Numbered from the stretch's first letter, positions 7,290 to 16,453 are shown. The stretch: 64,000 bases of DNA from Streptomyces violens (GCF_000717745.1 NZ_JOBH01000017.1:62001-126000), one strand, 5' to 3'. Made by a program: numbers and translations. The notes: generated from the letters alone by a model not told the origin.

Positions 7290-8401
7290 GCGGTAGCGGC
7301 GGTCAGTCCCCCGCTGAGCAGCATCTCGGCGACCGCCTCGCGGCTCTGGTCGACGGGGAGTTGGGGCACGATCAGCGTGAGCGGGTGCTCGCGCACCTCG
7401 CCACGTGCGGGAAGTGCAAGGCCGAGGCGGACGCCCAGCGGGAACTGAAGAATGTCTTCGCCGGAATGGCGCCGCCCGGGCCCTCGGACGGGCTGCTGGC
7501 CCGGCTCCAGGGGCTGCCCGGGGGTGATCCCGGCGCGCCCGCGGCCCGGCTCGGTGAGGGCGGCCTCGGGCGCGGTGCGTTCGGCCGGGGCGGCCTGGAC
7601 GGTGGCGGCTTCGGCCGCGGCGGCATGTCCTTCACGTACGCACCTTCGGGCGCGCACGCGGTCCCGGGAATGCTCCCGCAGCGGGCTGCCGAGCGCGGCT
7701 TTCCGGTGCACGGACGCGCCGGCGCGCGGCCGGCCGCGGGCGCGGGTGCCGGTGCGGCCCCCGCCATGGGTTCGCCCCGGCGGCGGTTCGCGTTCGCCGC
7801 GGCGGGCGCGGTCTCCCTGGCGGCCTTCGCGCTCAGCGGCGCGCTGCCGCTGGAGGCGGCGGTCGACACGGCTTCGGGGCGCGGCGAGGGCGCGAACAGC
7901 CCGCTGACGGCCTCGTCGGCGGATGCGAGCAGTGCCGTGGGGCGTGAGCGGCCGGGCGCGGGGCGCGGCTCCGGGGACCGGGACGAGCTGCTCGGAGTGT
8001 TGCAGGGCAGGGCCACGCCGGCCGCGGCGTCGGCGGAGTTCTACCCCGCGGCGGCCTCCCTCCCGGTGAACTACGCCTCTCCCTCGGCCGGCGGCGGCAG
8101 CGCGCACCTGAGCCCCCTGATAGCCCCCGGCCCGTCCGGGGCGCGTACGGCCTCCGGGCCCGGCTCGGACGTGGGCACGGGCGCCGTCGCGGGGACATCG
8201 GCGGGCTCCTCGCGGCTCCCCGGCGCGGTGCCGGGAACCGGCGACGGTACGGAGGACTCGGCGGGCCCGTCCGGCGGCGGCCCGCTGCCCTCGGCGCTCG
8301 CCTCCCCGGCCTCCCCGGCCACGTCGTACCCGGCAGCGCCACTGCCCCCGCTGGAGCCGAAGCGACCGCTGCTGACCCGTAGCGCTCCGGCGGCGCCCTG
8401 A
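7286..8401 (+). CDS. Zinc-binding membrane anti-sigma factor (RseA-like)
   Basis: 371 residues. The N-terminal cytoplasmic part carries the ZAS zinc motif His37-x3-Cys41-x2-Cys44 (HLATCGKC), the signature of anti-sigma factors that clamp ECF sigmas. A glycine-rich linker follows (FGRGG-type repeats near residues 92-112). A probable transmembrane helix spans about 168-188 after an SPRRR stop-transfer cluster, and a long Ser/Gly/Pro/Ala-rich extracytoplasmic tail completes the protein. The GTG start overlaps the sigma stop codon, fixing the partner. Compared with mycobacterial RseA (about 150 residues) it is much longer, because of the linker and outer tail. It presumably holds the sigma factor inactive until proteolysis, oxidation or phosphorylation releases it. 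Confidence 0.88.
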   Translation: MSGSGGQSPAEQHLGDRLAALVDGELGHDQRERVLAHLATCGKCKAEADAQRELKNVFAGMAPPGPSDGLLARLQGLPGGDPGAPAARLGEGGLGRGAFGRGGLDGGGFGRGGMSFTYAPSGAHAVPGMLPQRAAERGFPVHGRAGARPAAGAGAGAAPAMGSPRRRFAFAAAGAVSLAAFALSGALPLEAAVDTASGRGEGANSPLTASSADASSAVGRERPGAGRGSGDRDELLGVLQGRATPAAASAEFYPAAASLPVNYASPSAGGGSAHLSPLIAPGPSGARTASGPGSDVGTGAVAGTSAGSSRLPGAVPGTGDGTEDSAGPSGGGPLPSALASPASPATSYPAAPLPPLEPKRPLLTRSAPAAP

Positions 8402-8438
8402 CATAGCGTCAGGCCGCCGCGCCGGCCTCCGCCGTCAC

Positions 8439-8464
8439 CAGGGCCCGACAGCCACCGGGCCCTG
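8439..8464 (+). terminator. Hairpin between anti-sigma and HtrA genes
   Basis: Nine perfect pairs (8439-8447 with 8456-8464) around an 8-base loop, 38 bases after the anti-sigma stop. No T tract. It may be a partial terminator or an mRNA-stabilising hairpin separating sigma/anti-sigma from htrA expression. Confidence 0.4.
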
Positions 8465-8570
8465 CACGCGCTCGCCGCGAACCTGGTTGAATCGCCGGAG
8501 GGCCGCATATCGCGTCATGAGCACGCCCAGGGGGGCGCGGCCCCGTACGCGGGCGAACTGTGGGGAGAAC

Positions 8571-10097
8571 ATGAACGAGGGCACGGCCTCCGGGCCCCAC
8601 CACGAGGACCGTTCCGACGCGACCACCGGCCGCGAGGCCGAAGCGTCGCCGCCGCCGTCGGCATCTCCGCCGCCGGAATCCGGGGCGGAGCCCCCGCGCG
8701 ACTCCGCGCGGCCGCTGCACTCCGAGGATCCGTACGCCACGCCTCCGTACGGCGGCCCCGGTCCGTGGGCCCCGGCGCCGCCGGTGCAGCGCCCGGTACC
8801 GACACCGCCCCAGGGCGTCACGGTCCCGGCCCCGCCCCCACCGGCAGCCCCGCAGCCGTACCCTCAGCCGCCCGCCCCCACAGCTTCCGCCCCGCGCCCC
8901 GGAGCCGGTGGCCCGTGGGAGCGGTACGACCCCTGGGCCGCGCCGCCCGGTGCGGGCGTGCCGGTGCCGGAGGAGGGGCAGCGCCGGCGCGGGCGCGGGC
9001 GGATCGTCCTGGGCGCCGTCGCGCTCGCCCTGGTGGCGGGCGGCATGGGCGGCGTCGTCGGCGCGTACATCGAGCGCGACGGCGGCGTCGGTGACGTCCG
9101 GCTGCCGCAGGTCTCCGGGGAGCAGACCGGCCGCGCCCCGGACAGCGTGGCGGGCATCGCGCGGACCGCGCTCCCCGGCGTCGTCACGCTGCACGTGCGC
9201 GGCGGCGGCGAGGAAGGCACCGGCACCGGCTTCGTACTGGACCGCAGAGGCCACCTCCTGACGAACAACCACGTCGTCGAGGCGGGCGGCGCGGACGGCG
9301 AGATATCCGTCACGTTCAGCGGCGGCTCCACCGCCACCGGCCGGGTCGTGGGCCGGGACAGCGGCTACGACCTCGCCGTGGTCAAGGTCGACGGCGTGAG
9401 CGACCTGAAGCCGCTCACCCTCGGCAACTCCGACGACGTGCGTGTCGGCGACCCCGTCGTGGCCATAGGCGCACCCTTCGACCTCGCCAACACCGTCACC
9501 GCCGGCATCATCAGCGCCAAGCAGCGCCCCATCACCGCGGGCGGCGAGAGCGGCGACGGCGGCGACGTCAGCTACGTCGACGCGCTGCAGACCGACGCGC
9601 CGATCAACCCGGGGAACTCCGGCGGCCCGCTGGTCGACGGCCAGGCGCATGTGATCGGCATCAACAGCGCCATCCGCGCGGCCGGCAGCGGCGACAGCCT
9701 CGGCGCCGAGCAGGGCGGCAGCATAGGGCTGGGCTTCGCGATACCGATCAACCAGGGCAAACGTGTCGCCGAAGAGCTGATCAACACCGGCCGGGCGACG
9801 CATCCGGTGATCGGCGTGACGCTGGACATGGGGTACTCGGGCGACGGCGCCCGGGTCAGCGCGAAGGGCCGGGGCGGCGGTGCGGCGGTCACGCCCGGCG
9901 GGCCGGGCGCGCGGGCCGGCATCAAGGCGGGCGACCTGATCACGGAGCTCGACGGCGGTCCCGTACACAGCGGCGAGGAGCTGATCGTCAAGATCCGCAG
10001 CCACCGCCCCGGGGACCGGTTGAAGCTCACGGTCGAGCGGGACGGCAGTCCGCGCACGGTCGAGATCACCCTCGGCTCGTCCACCGACCAGAGCTGA
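8571..10097 (+). CDS. HtrA/DegP-like membrane serine protease with PDZ domain
   Basis: 508 residues: a Pro-rich cytoplasmic N-terminus (about 1-135), a transmembrane helix (about 143-165, IVLGAVALALVAGGMGGVVG), a trypsin-like domain and a C-terminal PDZ domain. The catalytic triad is visible as His234 (NNHVVEA), Asp267 (DSGYDLAVVKV) and Ser350 (NPGNSGGPL). The PDZ region ends with the GDLITELDGG and VKIRSHRPGD motifs. It is a quality-control protease acting outside the membrane. The ATG at 8571 follows GGGGAG at 4 bases. Its position after the sigma/anti-sigma pair matches mycobacterial htrA (Rv1223) and suggests it degrades misfolded envelope proteins or takes part in the same stress circuit. 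Confidence 0.93.
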   Translation: MNEGTASGPHHEDRSDATTGREAEASPPPSASPPPESGAEPPRDSARPLHSEDPYATPPYGGPGPWAPAPPVQRPVPTPPQGVTVPAPPPPAAPQPYPQPPAPTASAPRPGAGGPWERYDPWAAPPGAGVPVPEEGQRRRGRGRIVLGAVALALVAGGMGGVVGAYIERDGGVGDVRLPQVSGEQTGRAPDSVAGIARTALPGVVTLHVRGGGEEGTGTGFVLDRRGHLLTNNHVVEAGGADGEISVTFSGGSTATGRVVGRDSGYDLAVVKVDGVSDLKPLTLGNSDDVRVGDPVVAIGAPFDLANTVTAGIISAKQRPITAGGESGDGGDVSYVDALQTDAPINPGNSGGPLVDGQAHVIGINSAIRAAGSGDSLGAEQGGSIGLGFAIPINQGKRVAEELINTGRATHPVIGVTLDMGYSGDGARVSAKGRGGGAAVTPGGPGARAGIKAGDLITELDGGPVHSGEELIVKIRSHRPGDRLKLTVERDGSPRTVEITLGSSTDQS

Positions 10098-10170
10098 CCG
10101 GCACCGACCAGGGCTGACCAGTACCCGACCGCCACCGACCGGAACTGACCGGTACCCGACCCTCACCGGC
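10082..10170 (+). repeat. Degenerate direct repeats after htrA
   Basis: Three copies of a CACCGACC-A/G-xx-CTGACC unit (beginning near 10082, 10102 and 10133), the last two followed by GTACCCGACC. The first copy overlaps the 3' end of the HtrA gene. Probably slippage-derived; no function is evident. Confidence 0.6.
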
Positions 10171-10305
10171 ACCCCGGCTGTCTCGATCGTTTGCACGGTG
10201 TTGGGGCGGGTGACTCCCGCTGGACGACCGGGGCCAGGTACCGTGATAGTCGGCCTGGCCGGAAGGCCGTCAGGATGGGCCGCGGACGGATCAAGGAGCT
10301 GCCAG

Positions 10306-10767
10306 GTGTTCTTCGACATAGGACCCCTCGAGCTGGTCGCGCTCGTGATCCTCGCGGTACTGATCTTCGGCCCGGACAAGCTGCCGAAGGTGATCCAGGA
10401 CGTGACGGGATTCATCCGCAAGGTGCGGCAGTTCTCCGACAGCGCCAAGGAAGACATTCGTTCGGAGCTGGGCCCCGAATTCAAGGACTTCGAGTTCGAC
10501 GACCTGAACCCGAAGAACTTCGTACGCAAGCACGTCCTGGAGAAGGACGAGTACGGCCTCCAGGACCTCCGCAACGGCTTCGACATGAAGCAGGAGATGG
10601 CCGAGGTCACGGAGGCCGTCCGGGGCAACGGCAGCAACGCCGGCGGCGTCCGCCACAGCCTGACCAAGGACACCCCGGACGCCGCGAGCGGCACGTCCGA
10701 CCGGCTGACCAAGCGCGAAACCCCCGCCGCCCAGGACCGTCCGCCTTTCGACGCCGACGCCACCTGA
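10306..10767 (+). CDS. tatB: Sec-independent protein translocase subunit TatB
   Basis: A 153-residue twin-arginine translocase component that works with TatC to recognise folded substrates. The N-terminus VFFDIGPLELVALVILAVLI is a short transmembrane helix followed by the FGPDKLPK hinge and an amphipathic helix (VIQDVTGFIRKVRQFSD), all diagnostic of TatB. A hydrophilic tail follows, including a DLNPKNFVRKHVL segment typical of actinobacteria. GTG at 10306 has AAGGAG 7 bases upstream. Location after htrA is conserved in mycobacteria (Rv1224). Confidence 0.93.
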   Translation: MFFDIGPLELVALVILAVLIFGPDKLPKVIQDVTGFIRKVRQFSDSAKEDIRSELGPEFKDFEFDDLNPKNFVRKHVLEKDEYGLQDLRNGFDMKQEMAEVTEAVRGNGSNAGGVRHSLTKDTPDAASGTSDRLTKRETPAAQDRPPFDADAT

Positions 10768-10884
10768 TACGTCCGTATGTCCGGCTGTGTTGACGCGTAT
10801 GGCTATGCTCCCCGTGTCCGGGGTGAGGTCGCCTGAGGGGGGCGGGCCGCCCACGACGCAGGGCAACGAGGAGGCTCCGCGCAG

Positions 10885-11532
10885 ATGGAGACGAAGAGTC
10901 CGGCCGGCGCACACCCGGTGTCCGTTGACACCGGGGAGAAGGTCGACGGCTATCTGATGGCCGATTTCCCGTGGTACGGCCTGGACGAGGCGTTCACGGG
11001 CCCGCGCCGGCTGATGCATGCCGGCGTCACCCCCCAAGGCACGGTCGAGCACGGTTCGCTCGCGCACGGCGAGGAGCCCACCATTCGGGTGGAGACCGTG
11101 CCGGACGCCGACCGCTTCACCGTCGTGGTCACCGTCCCCTGTCGCCCCGTGCGGCGCAGCGCGGACGGCACGGGCGTCCTGGAAGCCACCTCGGTCTCCT
11201 CGGCCGCCTGGCTGGCCGGCTCGGGCCTGCTGAACTGCACCTGGCCGGTGCAGATGGAGCGGGCGCTGCGGCAGGACTGGCTGGACCAGCAGACCATGCT
11301 CGCGTGGGAGCTGGCGGACGACCTGACCGGCGAGGCGTGGAGCGAGCTGACGCTCCCGGTGGACGGCGTGCCGACGCCCTTCCACTACCGCGAGTCGGAG
11401 TACGGCTGGGTGCTCGCGGGCTCGGCGGGCGACGGCCCGGACGGCGCGCACATCGGCGCGTACGGACGCGGCATGAGCGCCTACGGCCTGGGCTTCGCGG
11501 TCGTCAAGGACATCAAGACGTACGAGGGCTGA
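10885..11532 (+). CDS. Conserved hypothetical protein
   Basis: 215 residues, no recognised family. It is soluble, with no signal peptide or membrane segment, and rich in Trp and acidic residues, with motifs such as MADFPWYGLDEAF near the start and AYGLGFAVVKDIKTYEG at the end. The glycine/tyrosine-rich finish resembles a beta-rich fold. The ATG at 10885 is preceded by GAGGAGG. It lies between tatB and the convergent mrp gene and ends in a shared hairpin. I recall close homologues in other streptomycetes but cannot assign a role. Confidence 0.7.
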   Translation: METKSPAGAHPVSVDTGEKVDGYLMADFPWYGLDEAFTGPRRLMHAGVTPQGTVEHGSLAHGEEPTIRVETVPDADRFTVVVTVPCRPVRRSADGTGVLEATSVSSAAWLAGSGLLNCTWPVQMERALRQDWLDQQTMLAWELADDLTGEAWSELTLPVDGVPTPFHYRESEYGWVLAGSAGDGPDGAHIGAYGRGMSAYGLGFAVVKDIKTYEG

Positions 11533-11539
11533 GCAACGA

Positions 11540-11568
11540 AGGGGCGGACCGCTCGGCGGCCCGCCCCT
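11540..11568. terminator. Hairpin between convergent hypothetical and mrp genes
   Basis: AGGGGCGG (11540-11547) pairs with CCGCCCCT (11561-11568) over a 13-base loop in the 66-base gap between two stop codons. Confidence 0.45.
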
Positions 11569-11598
11569 CGTGCAGCCCGGGAATCGCCCCGGTACCGC

Positions 11599-12765
11599 TC
11601 AGAACTTGTTGCGCGGGGTGATCCCCAGCGACATGCCCGACAGGCCGCGCTGGCGGCCGCCCAGCTTGCCGGCGATCGCGCGGATCGCCGCGCCCGCGCC
11701 GGAGTCCGGGTCGGTGAGCACGACCGGCCTGCCCTCGTCGCCGCCCTCGCGCAGCCGTACGTCGATCGGGATGGAGCCGAGCACCGGCACCTGCGTGCCG
11801 GTCGTCTTCGTGAGGCCCTCGGCGACCCGCTCGCCGCCGCCCGTACCGAAGACGTCGACGATCTCGCCGCTGGGCAGCTCCAGGCCCGCCATGTTCTCGA
11901 CCACGCCGACGATCTTCTGGTGGGTCTGTACGGCGATGGAGCCGGCCCGCTCGGCGACCTCGGCGGCGGCCTGCTGCGGGGTGGTCACGACGAGGATCTC
12001 GGCGTTCGGCACCAGCTGGGCCACGGAGATCGCGATGTCGCCCGTGCCCGGGGGCAGGTCGAGCAGCAGGACGTCCAGGTCGCCCCAGTACACGTCCGCG
12101 AGGAACTGCTGGAGCGCGCGGTGCAGCATCGGGCCGCGCCAGACGACCGGCGCGTTGCCCGGGGTGAACATGCCGATCGAGATGACCTTCACGCCGTTCG
12201 CGGCCGGCGGCATGATCATGTTCTCGACCTGGGTGGGGCGGCCCTCGGCGCCCAGCATCCGCGGCACGGAGTGGCCGTAGATGTCCGCGTCCACGACGCC
12301 GACCTTCAGGCCGTCGGCCGCCATCGCCGCGGCGAGGTTCACCGTCACCGAGGACTTGCCGACGCCGCCCTTGCCGGAGGCGACCGCGTAGACCCGGGTC
12401 AGTGAGCCGGGCTGGGCGAAGGGGACCTCGCGCTCGGCGGTGCCGCCGCGCAGCGCCGCGGCCAGCTCCTTGCGCTGCTCGTCGCTCATCACGTCCAGCT
12501 CGACGGCGACGCTGGTGACGCCCTCGACCCCGGCGACCGCGTCGCGCACATTGCTGGTGATCGTCTCGCGCATCGGGCAGCCGGAGACGGTGAGGTAGAC
12601 CACGACCGACACCGCGCCGTCGGCCGCGATGTCCACCGATTTGACCATCCCCAGCTCGGTGATGGGGCGGTGGATCTCGGGGTCGTTCACCGTCGCGAGC
12701 GCATCGCGGATCGCGTCCTCGCTCGGAGCGGCCGTCGTGGGCGTGTCGGTAGCCATGTACTGCAT
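11599..12765 (-). CDS. mrp: Mrp/ApbC family P-loop ATPase (Fe-S carrier type)
   Basis: 388 residues (385 from the alternative ATG at 12756). An N-terminal MIP18/DUF59 domain (about 15-90, with the conserved SGCPMRETI Cys motif) precedes a ParA/MinD-like ATPase. The deviant Walker A is GKGGVGKSS at 131-139. The DIYGHSVPRMLG and LDLPPGTGDI motifs follow. Family members carry and transfer Fe-S clusters. Unlike E. coli Mrp, there is no CxxC near the GTGGGE motif; the segment reads LPSGEIVDVFGTGGG. Neither start has a convincing ribosome binding site. The position upstream of DUF1003 and CBS genes equals mycobacterial Rv1229c. Confidence 0.92.
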   Translation of the reverse strand: MQYMATDTPTTAAPSEDAIRDALATVNDPEIHRPITELGMVKSVDIAADGAVSVVVYLTVSGCPMRETITSNVRDAVAGVEGVTSVAVELDVMSDEQRKELAAALRGGTAEREVPFAQPGSLTRVYAVASGKGGVGKSSVTVNLAAAMAADGLKVGVVDADIYGHSVPRMLGAEGRPTQVENMIMPPAANGVKVISIGMFTPGNAPVVWRGPMLHRALQQFLADVYWGDLDVLLLDLPPGTGDIAISVAQLVPNAEILVVTTPQQAAAEVAERAGSIAVQTHQKIVGVVENMAGLELPSGEIVDVFGTGGGERVAEGLTKTTGTQVPVLGSIPIDVRLREGGDEGRPVVLTDPDSGAGAAIRAIAGKLGGRQRGLSGMSLGITPRNKF

Positions 12766-12816
12766 GGTACGGCTCAGTAGGTGGCCTCCGGAAAGGGCCG
12801 CACACGGTCGCGTTCG

Positions 12817-13398
12817 TCACTCTCGGTGGCGACGCCCCGACGTGCGTTCCTCGTACTCGCCGTCCGCGTCCCGCCGCTCCTCCAGCTCCTTGAAGCGGTC
12901 CTCCAGCTCCGAGCGGATCCAGTCGCGGGTGGCGACCTCGCCGAGGCCGAGCCGGAGCGCCGCGATCTCGCGGGTCAGGTACTCGGTGTCGGCGATCGAC
13001 CGCTCGTTCTGCTTGCGGTCCTGCTCGTGGGTGACCCGGTCCCGGTCGTCCTGCCGGTTCTGCGCGAGCAGGATCAGCGGCGCGGCGTACGACGCCTGCA
13101 GTGACAGGGCCAGGGTCAGGAAGATGAAGGGGTACTCGTCGAAGCGCAGCGGCGCGGGCGCCGTGACGTTCCAGGTGACCCACACGATGATCAGGACGGT
13201 CATCCAGACGATGAACCGGCCGGTGCCCAGGAAGCGCGCGATCTTCTCCGAGAGCCGCCCGAACGCCTCCGGGTCGTACTCCGGCAGCAGGCTGCGGCGC
13301 GGCGCGCGCGGCATGTCCAGCCGCACCCGCGCGCGCTCTCCGGTGACCGCCGCGGCCCGTGCCCGCTCCTTCGCGCTCTCGCGCTCCTCAACGCCCAT
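12817..13398 (-). CDS. DUF1003 membrane protein
   Basis: 193 residues with two predicted transmembrane helices: one around FIVWMTVLIIVWVTWN and one around FIFLTLALSLQASYAAPLIL. The second leads into the family signature LLAQNRQDDRDR. The N- and C-termini are charged and likely cytoplasmic. The start at 13398 overlaps the stop of the upstream MgtE-N/CBS gene by 11 bases, showing they are co-transcribed and translationally coupled. Function is unknown; the persistent pairing with a magnesium-transporter-like regulator suggests a link with metal homeostasis. Confidence 0.88.
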   Translation of the reverse strand: MGVEERESAKERARAAAVTGERARVRLDMPRAPRRSLLPEYDPEAFGRLSEKIARFLGTGRFIVWMTVLIIVWVTWNVTAPAPLRFDEYPFIFLTLALSLQASYAAPLILLAQNRQDDRDRVTHEQDRKQNERSIADTEYLTREIAALRLGLGEVATRDWIRSELEDRFKELEERRDADGEYEERTSGRRHRE

Positions 13399-14773
13399 GT
13401 GCGCCCCCGCCGGCCGTCCCGGCGGCGCTGCTGCCCTGAGCGCCGCCCGAGTGCCCGTTCACGCGCTCCTCGGCGCGGTCGTCGCCGTCCTCGGCCACGC
13501 GAGCGCCGGGGTCCACCCCGGGCGCGCCGTGCAGGTCCGTCTCGCGCCAGTCCTCGGGCAGCAGATGATCCAGTACGTCGTCGACGGTCACCGCGCCCAG
13601 CAGCGACCCGCTCTCGTCCACGACCGGCGCCGCGACCATGTTGTACGTGGCGAGGTAGCTGGTCACGGCGGGCAGCGGGGTGTCCGGCGGCAGCGGCGGC
13701 AGATCGCTCTCCACGATCGCGCCGACGAGGGTGAAGGGCGGGTCGCGCAGCAGCCGCTGGAAGTGGACCACGCCGAGGTACTTGCCGGTCGGCGTCTGGT
13801 CCGGCGGCCGGCAGACGTACACCTGGGCGGCGAGCGCGGGGGAGAGGTCGGGGTCGCGCACCCGGGCGAGCGCGTCGGCGACCGTGGCGTCCGCGCCCAG
13901 CACGATCGGCTCGGTGGTCATCAGGCCGCCCGCGGTCCGCTCCTCGTACGACATCAGGCGCCGTACGTCGGCCGCGTCGCTCGGCTTCATCAGCGTCAGC
14001 AGCCGCTCCTTCTCGTCCTCGGGGAGCTCGGAGAGCAGGTCGGCGGCGTCGTCGGGGTCCATCGCCTCCAGGACGTCGGCGGCCCGCTCGTCCTGCAGCT
14101 TGCCGAGGATCTCGATCTGGTCGTCCTCCGGCAGCTCCTCCAGGACGTCGGCGAGCCGGTCGTCGTCCAGCGCGGCGGCCACCTCGGCGCGCCGCTTCGG
14201 GTTGAGGTGGTGCAGCACGCTCGCCAGGTCGGCGGGGTGGAGCTGCTCGAACGTCGCGAGCAGGCTCTCCGCGCCCTGCCCGTGCTCCTCCAGAGAGAAC
14301 CCGGTGACCTGCGACCACTCCAGGGTCAACGTTTCTCCGCGGCGCCTGAGCGTGCCGCCCTTCCCCTTCCGTACGAAGACCTTGTCGATCTCCCAGTCGC
14401 GGCGGGCCGGCAGCTGGGTGATGCCGATGTCCAGGACGGTGACCTCTTCACCGGTCTCCACAATGCTGACCCGGCGGTCCAGCAGCTCACCGAGGACGAG
14501 GGTCTCGGAGGCGCGCTGCTCGAAGCGCCGCATGTTGACCACGCCGGTCGTGATCACCTGGCCCGACTCCACGCCCGTCACCCGCGTCATCGGCAGGAAG
14601 ATCCGGCGCCGGCTGATCACCTCGACGACCAGTCCCAGCAGCCGCGGCGGCCGGCCGCCCACGCGCAACACGGCCACCAGGTCCCGCACCCGGCCGACCT
14701 GGTCGCCATTGGGGTCGAAGACGGCGATGCCGGAGAGGTGCGATACGAACACTCGGGGGGTGACCACCGCCAT
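13388..14773 (-). CDS. PRC-barrel / MgtE-N / CBS domain protein lacking the MgtE pore
   Basis: 461 residues. An N-terminal PRC-barrel-like beta domain (about 1-85, FDPNGDQVGRVRDLV) and a second beta module precede MgtE N-terminal helical repeats (about 165-270, with LHPADLASVLHHLNP and LDDDRLADVLEELPE repeats). A CBS pair follows (about 280-420, MTTEPIVLGADATVADAL and APVVDESGSLLGAVTVDDVL). MgtE normally continues into a five-helix magnesium channel; none is present here. It therefore looks like a stand-alone cytoplasmic magnesium sensor. It overlaps the DUF1003 gene and lies 2 kb from corA. The mycobacterial equivalent is Rv1232c. Confidence 0.88.
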   Translation of the reverse strand: MAVVTPRVFVSHLSGIAVFDPNGDQVGRVRDLVAVLRVGGRPPRLLGLVVEVISRRRIFLPMTRVTGVESGQVITTGVVNMRRFEQRASETLVLGELLDRRVSIVETGEEVTVLDIGITQLPARRDWEIDKVFVRKGKGGTLRRRGETLTLEWSQVTGFSLEEHGQGAESLLATFEQLHPADLASVLHHLNPKRRAEVAAALDDDRLADVLEELPEDDQIEILGKLQDERAADVLEAMDPDDAADLLSELPEDEKERLLTLMKPSDAADVRRLMSYEERTAGGLMTTEPIVLGADATVADALARVRDPDLSPALAAQVYVCRPPDQTPTGKYLGVVHFQRLLRDPPFTLVGAIVESDLPPLPPDTPLPAVTSYLATYNMVAAPVVDESGSLLGAVTVDDVLDHLLPEDWRETDLHGAPGVDPGARVAEDGDDRAEERVNGHSGGAQGSSAAGTAGGGAHGR

Positions 14774-15032
14774 GCCGCGCGCCTCCGCTCCTTCTCCTCC
14801 GGCTCCCGGCGGACCGGGGCCGCCCGACTCCCGATAAAACGGCTGAAATCGCGCTTCGGCCGGACTTCAGGCTAGCGCGCTCACCGGGCGGGTGCCCCGA
14901 CAGGCACCACCGTACGGCTGTCCCCTTCCGCGCCCCGGCCCTCCGCGTCGGAAGGTGTGCGGGGCACCGGTACGCTGCCGTACGCCGTCGAGGCCACCGC
15001 GACCGACCCAGTGCACCAGGAGGCAGGCAGCC

Positions 15033-15830
15033 GTGACCGCTATTTCGCCAGGTTCGCCAGGAACGAGCCGCCGGTCCCGCACCGCCCGCCGCCGCGCGGG
15101 CCGGGCGACGGCCGTCGCGGCGGTGTGCACGGGCCTGGCCCTGGTACTGGCGGCCTGCGGTGGCGCGCAGGAGGACCCGGACGCGGGCACCAACGGCGTC
15201 GGCAAGCTGACCCCCGCCAAGATCCGGAAGAAGACGCTCGCCGCCGCCGGGAGCGCGGGGAGCGTGCACGTCTCCGGCAAGCTCGTCAGCGGTCGCAGCA
15301 CGTACGAACTGGACATGCAGCTGGCCCAGAACGGCGGCAAGGGCACGGTCAGCACGAAGGACACCACCTTCTCCCTGCTGCGCATCGACCGGTCCCTGTG
15401 GGTGAAGGCCGACGCCGACTTCTGGGCGCACCAGAAGGGCTCCTCGCCGAGCAAATCCGACACTGCCGCCGCCGCCAAGCTGGACGGCAAGTACGTGAAG
15501 GTGCCCTACGAGGACCGCACCTACCGGCAGTTCAGCGGCTTCACCGAGAAGGAGCCGCTGCTGGACACGCTGCTCACGCTGCACGGCAGCCTCTCCCGCG
15601 GCGCGCACGGCAGCCTGGACGGGACCCGCACGATCCGCGTCGCGGCCGCGCGGGGCAACGGGGGCACGCTGGACGTCTCCCTGGAGGGCGAGCCCTACCC
15701 GCTGCGGCTGCAGCGGGCCGGCGGCGCGGGCGTGGTCACGTTCGAGGACTGGGGCGAGCACATCGAGCTGGAGCGCCCGGACGACGACAAGGTCGTGGAC
15801 TACGGGGAGAGCCTCGGCAGCGGGAACTGA
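15033..15830 (+). CDS. Putative lipoprotein
   Basis: 265 residues starting at the GTG at 15033, with AGGAGG 9 bases upstream. The N-terminus has an Arg-rich n-region, a hydrophobic stretch (ATAVAAVCTGLALVLAAC) and a lipobox LAAC at about residue 40, so the mature protein should be a membrane-anchored lipoprotein. The mature part alternates Lys/Gly-rich strands (GKLVSGRSTYELDMQLAQN, WVKADADFW), resembling the LppX/LprG beta-sandwich of lipid- or glycolipid-carrying lipoproteins. That resemblance is only by pattern. The gene stands alone between divergent and convergent neighbours. Confidence 0.75.
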   Translation: MTAISPGSPGTSRRSRTARRRAGRATAVAAVCTGLALVLAACGGAQEDPDAGTNGVGKLTPAKIRKKTLAAAGSAGSVHVSGKLVSGRSTYELDMQLAQNGGKGTVSTKDTTFSLLRIDRSLWVKADADFWAHQKGSSPSKSDTAAAAKLDGKYVKVPYEDRTYRQFSGFTEKEPLLDTLLTLHGSLSRGAHGSLDGTRTIRVAAARGNGGTLDVSLEGEPYPLRLQRAGGAGVVTFEDWGEHIELERPDDDKVVDYGESLGSGN

Positions 15831-15907
15831 CCGGGCCGGCCGGCATTACGGAAGCGGCGCTCGGCCGCGCCTCTTGAGGCACAGCGGCGCTGCTTCCCGT
15901 ACAGCGC

Positions 15908-16453
15908 TCAGCGGCGCTTCTTCCGGCGCAGCAGCTTCGGCAGCGCCGCGGGGATCGGCCCACGGGTCGTGGCGTCGGTCGGCAGCGGACGGGCCGCCTG
16001 CGCGTCCGCGCCGAACTCCGTACGGGCGGCGGACGCCCCGTCCCCGGTGAGCGGGGCCAGCCGCAGTACCCGGCACTCGCGGGCCCAGCGCTCCGGCATG
16101 GTGTCCGCGTCCGGCGCGTTCAGCCGCTTGCCCTTCAGCTCGCCGACGGCGGCCTCCCAGGGCTCGCTGTGCGGCGCGGCCTCGGTGACCCGGGCCGTCC
16201 AGGCGACCAGCCGGCCGCCTTTGTCCTTGCTGCGGACGGTGACGGTGGCGGTGCCGCCGTCGGTGAGGCCGAGGTCCGCGAGCGGCTGCTCCAGGGGGCC
16301 GTCGCCGACCAGGCACGCGGCGCCGTCGTGCCAGACGTGCCACAGCGCGCGGGCCGGGCCCTCGGTCCCCTGGACCCAGATGAGGCCGGACTTCTTGGTG
16401 GCCTCCTCGATGAGGGCCTGGTCGAGCAGCGGCTGAGGCACGGTCTCCGTCAT
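15908..16453 (-). CDS. Conserved hypothetical protein
   Basis: 181 residues without signal peptide or membrane helix. The first 110 residues look like a beta-barrel fold (GLIWVQGTEGPARALWHVWH, TATVTVRSKDKGGRLVAWTA) reminiscent of FMN-binding split barrels, but no cofactor motif is clear. The C-terminus is a very basic tail (LPKLLRRKKRR). TAGGCT lies 7 bases before the ATG with no Shine-Dalgarno sequence, suggesting a leaderless mRNA. It is upstream of and co-directional with nothing close. I do not recognise a function. Confidence 0.65.
   Translation of the reverse strand: MTETVPQPLLDQALIEEATKKSGLIWVQGTEGPARALWHVWHDGAACLVGDGPLEQPLADLGLTDGGTATVTVRSKDKGGRLVAWTARVTEAAPHSEPWEAAVGELKGKRLNAPDADTMPERWARECRVLRLAPLTGDGASAARTEFGADAQAARPLPTDATTRGPIPAALPKLLRRKKRR

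Noticed and set aside
10790..10809. TTGACG followed by TATGCT before the hypothetical gene at 10885, as a promoter
   Set aside because: Spacer is only 8 bases, far too short for a sigma-70 promoter; no alternative -10 lies at 16-19 bases.
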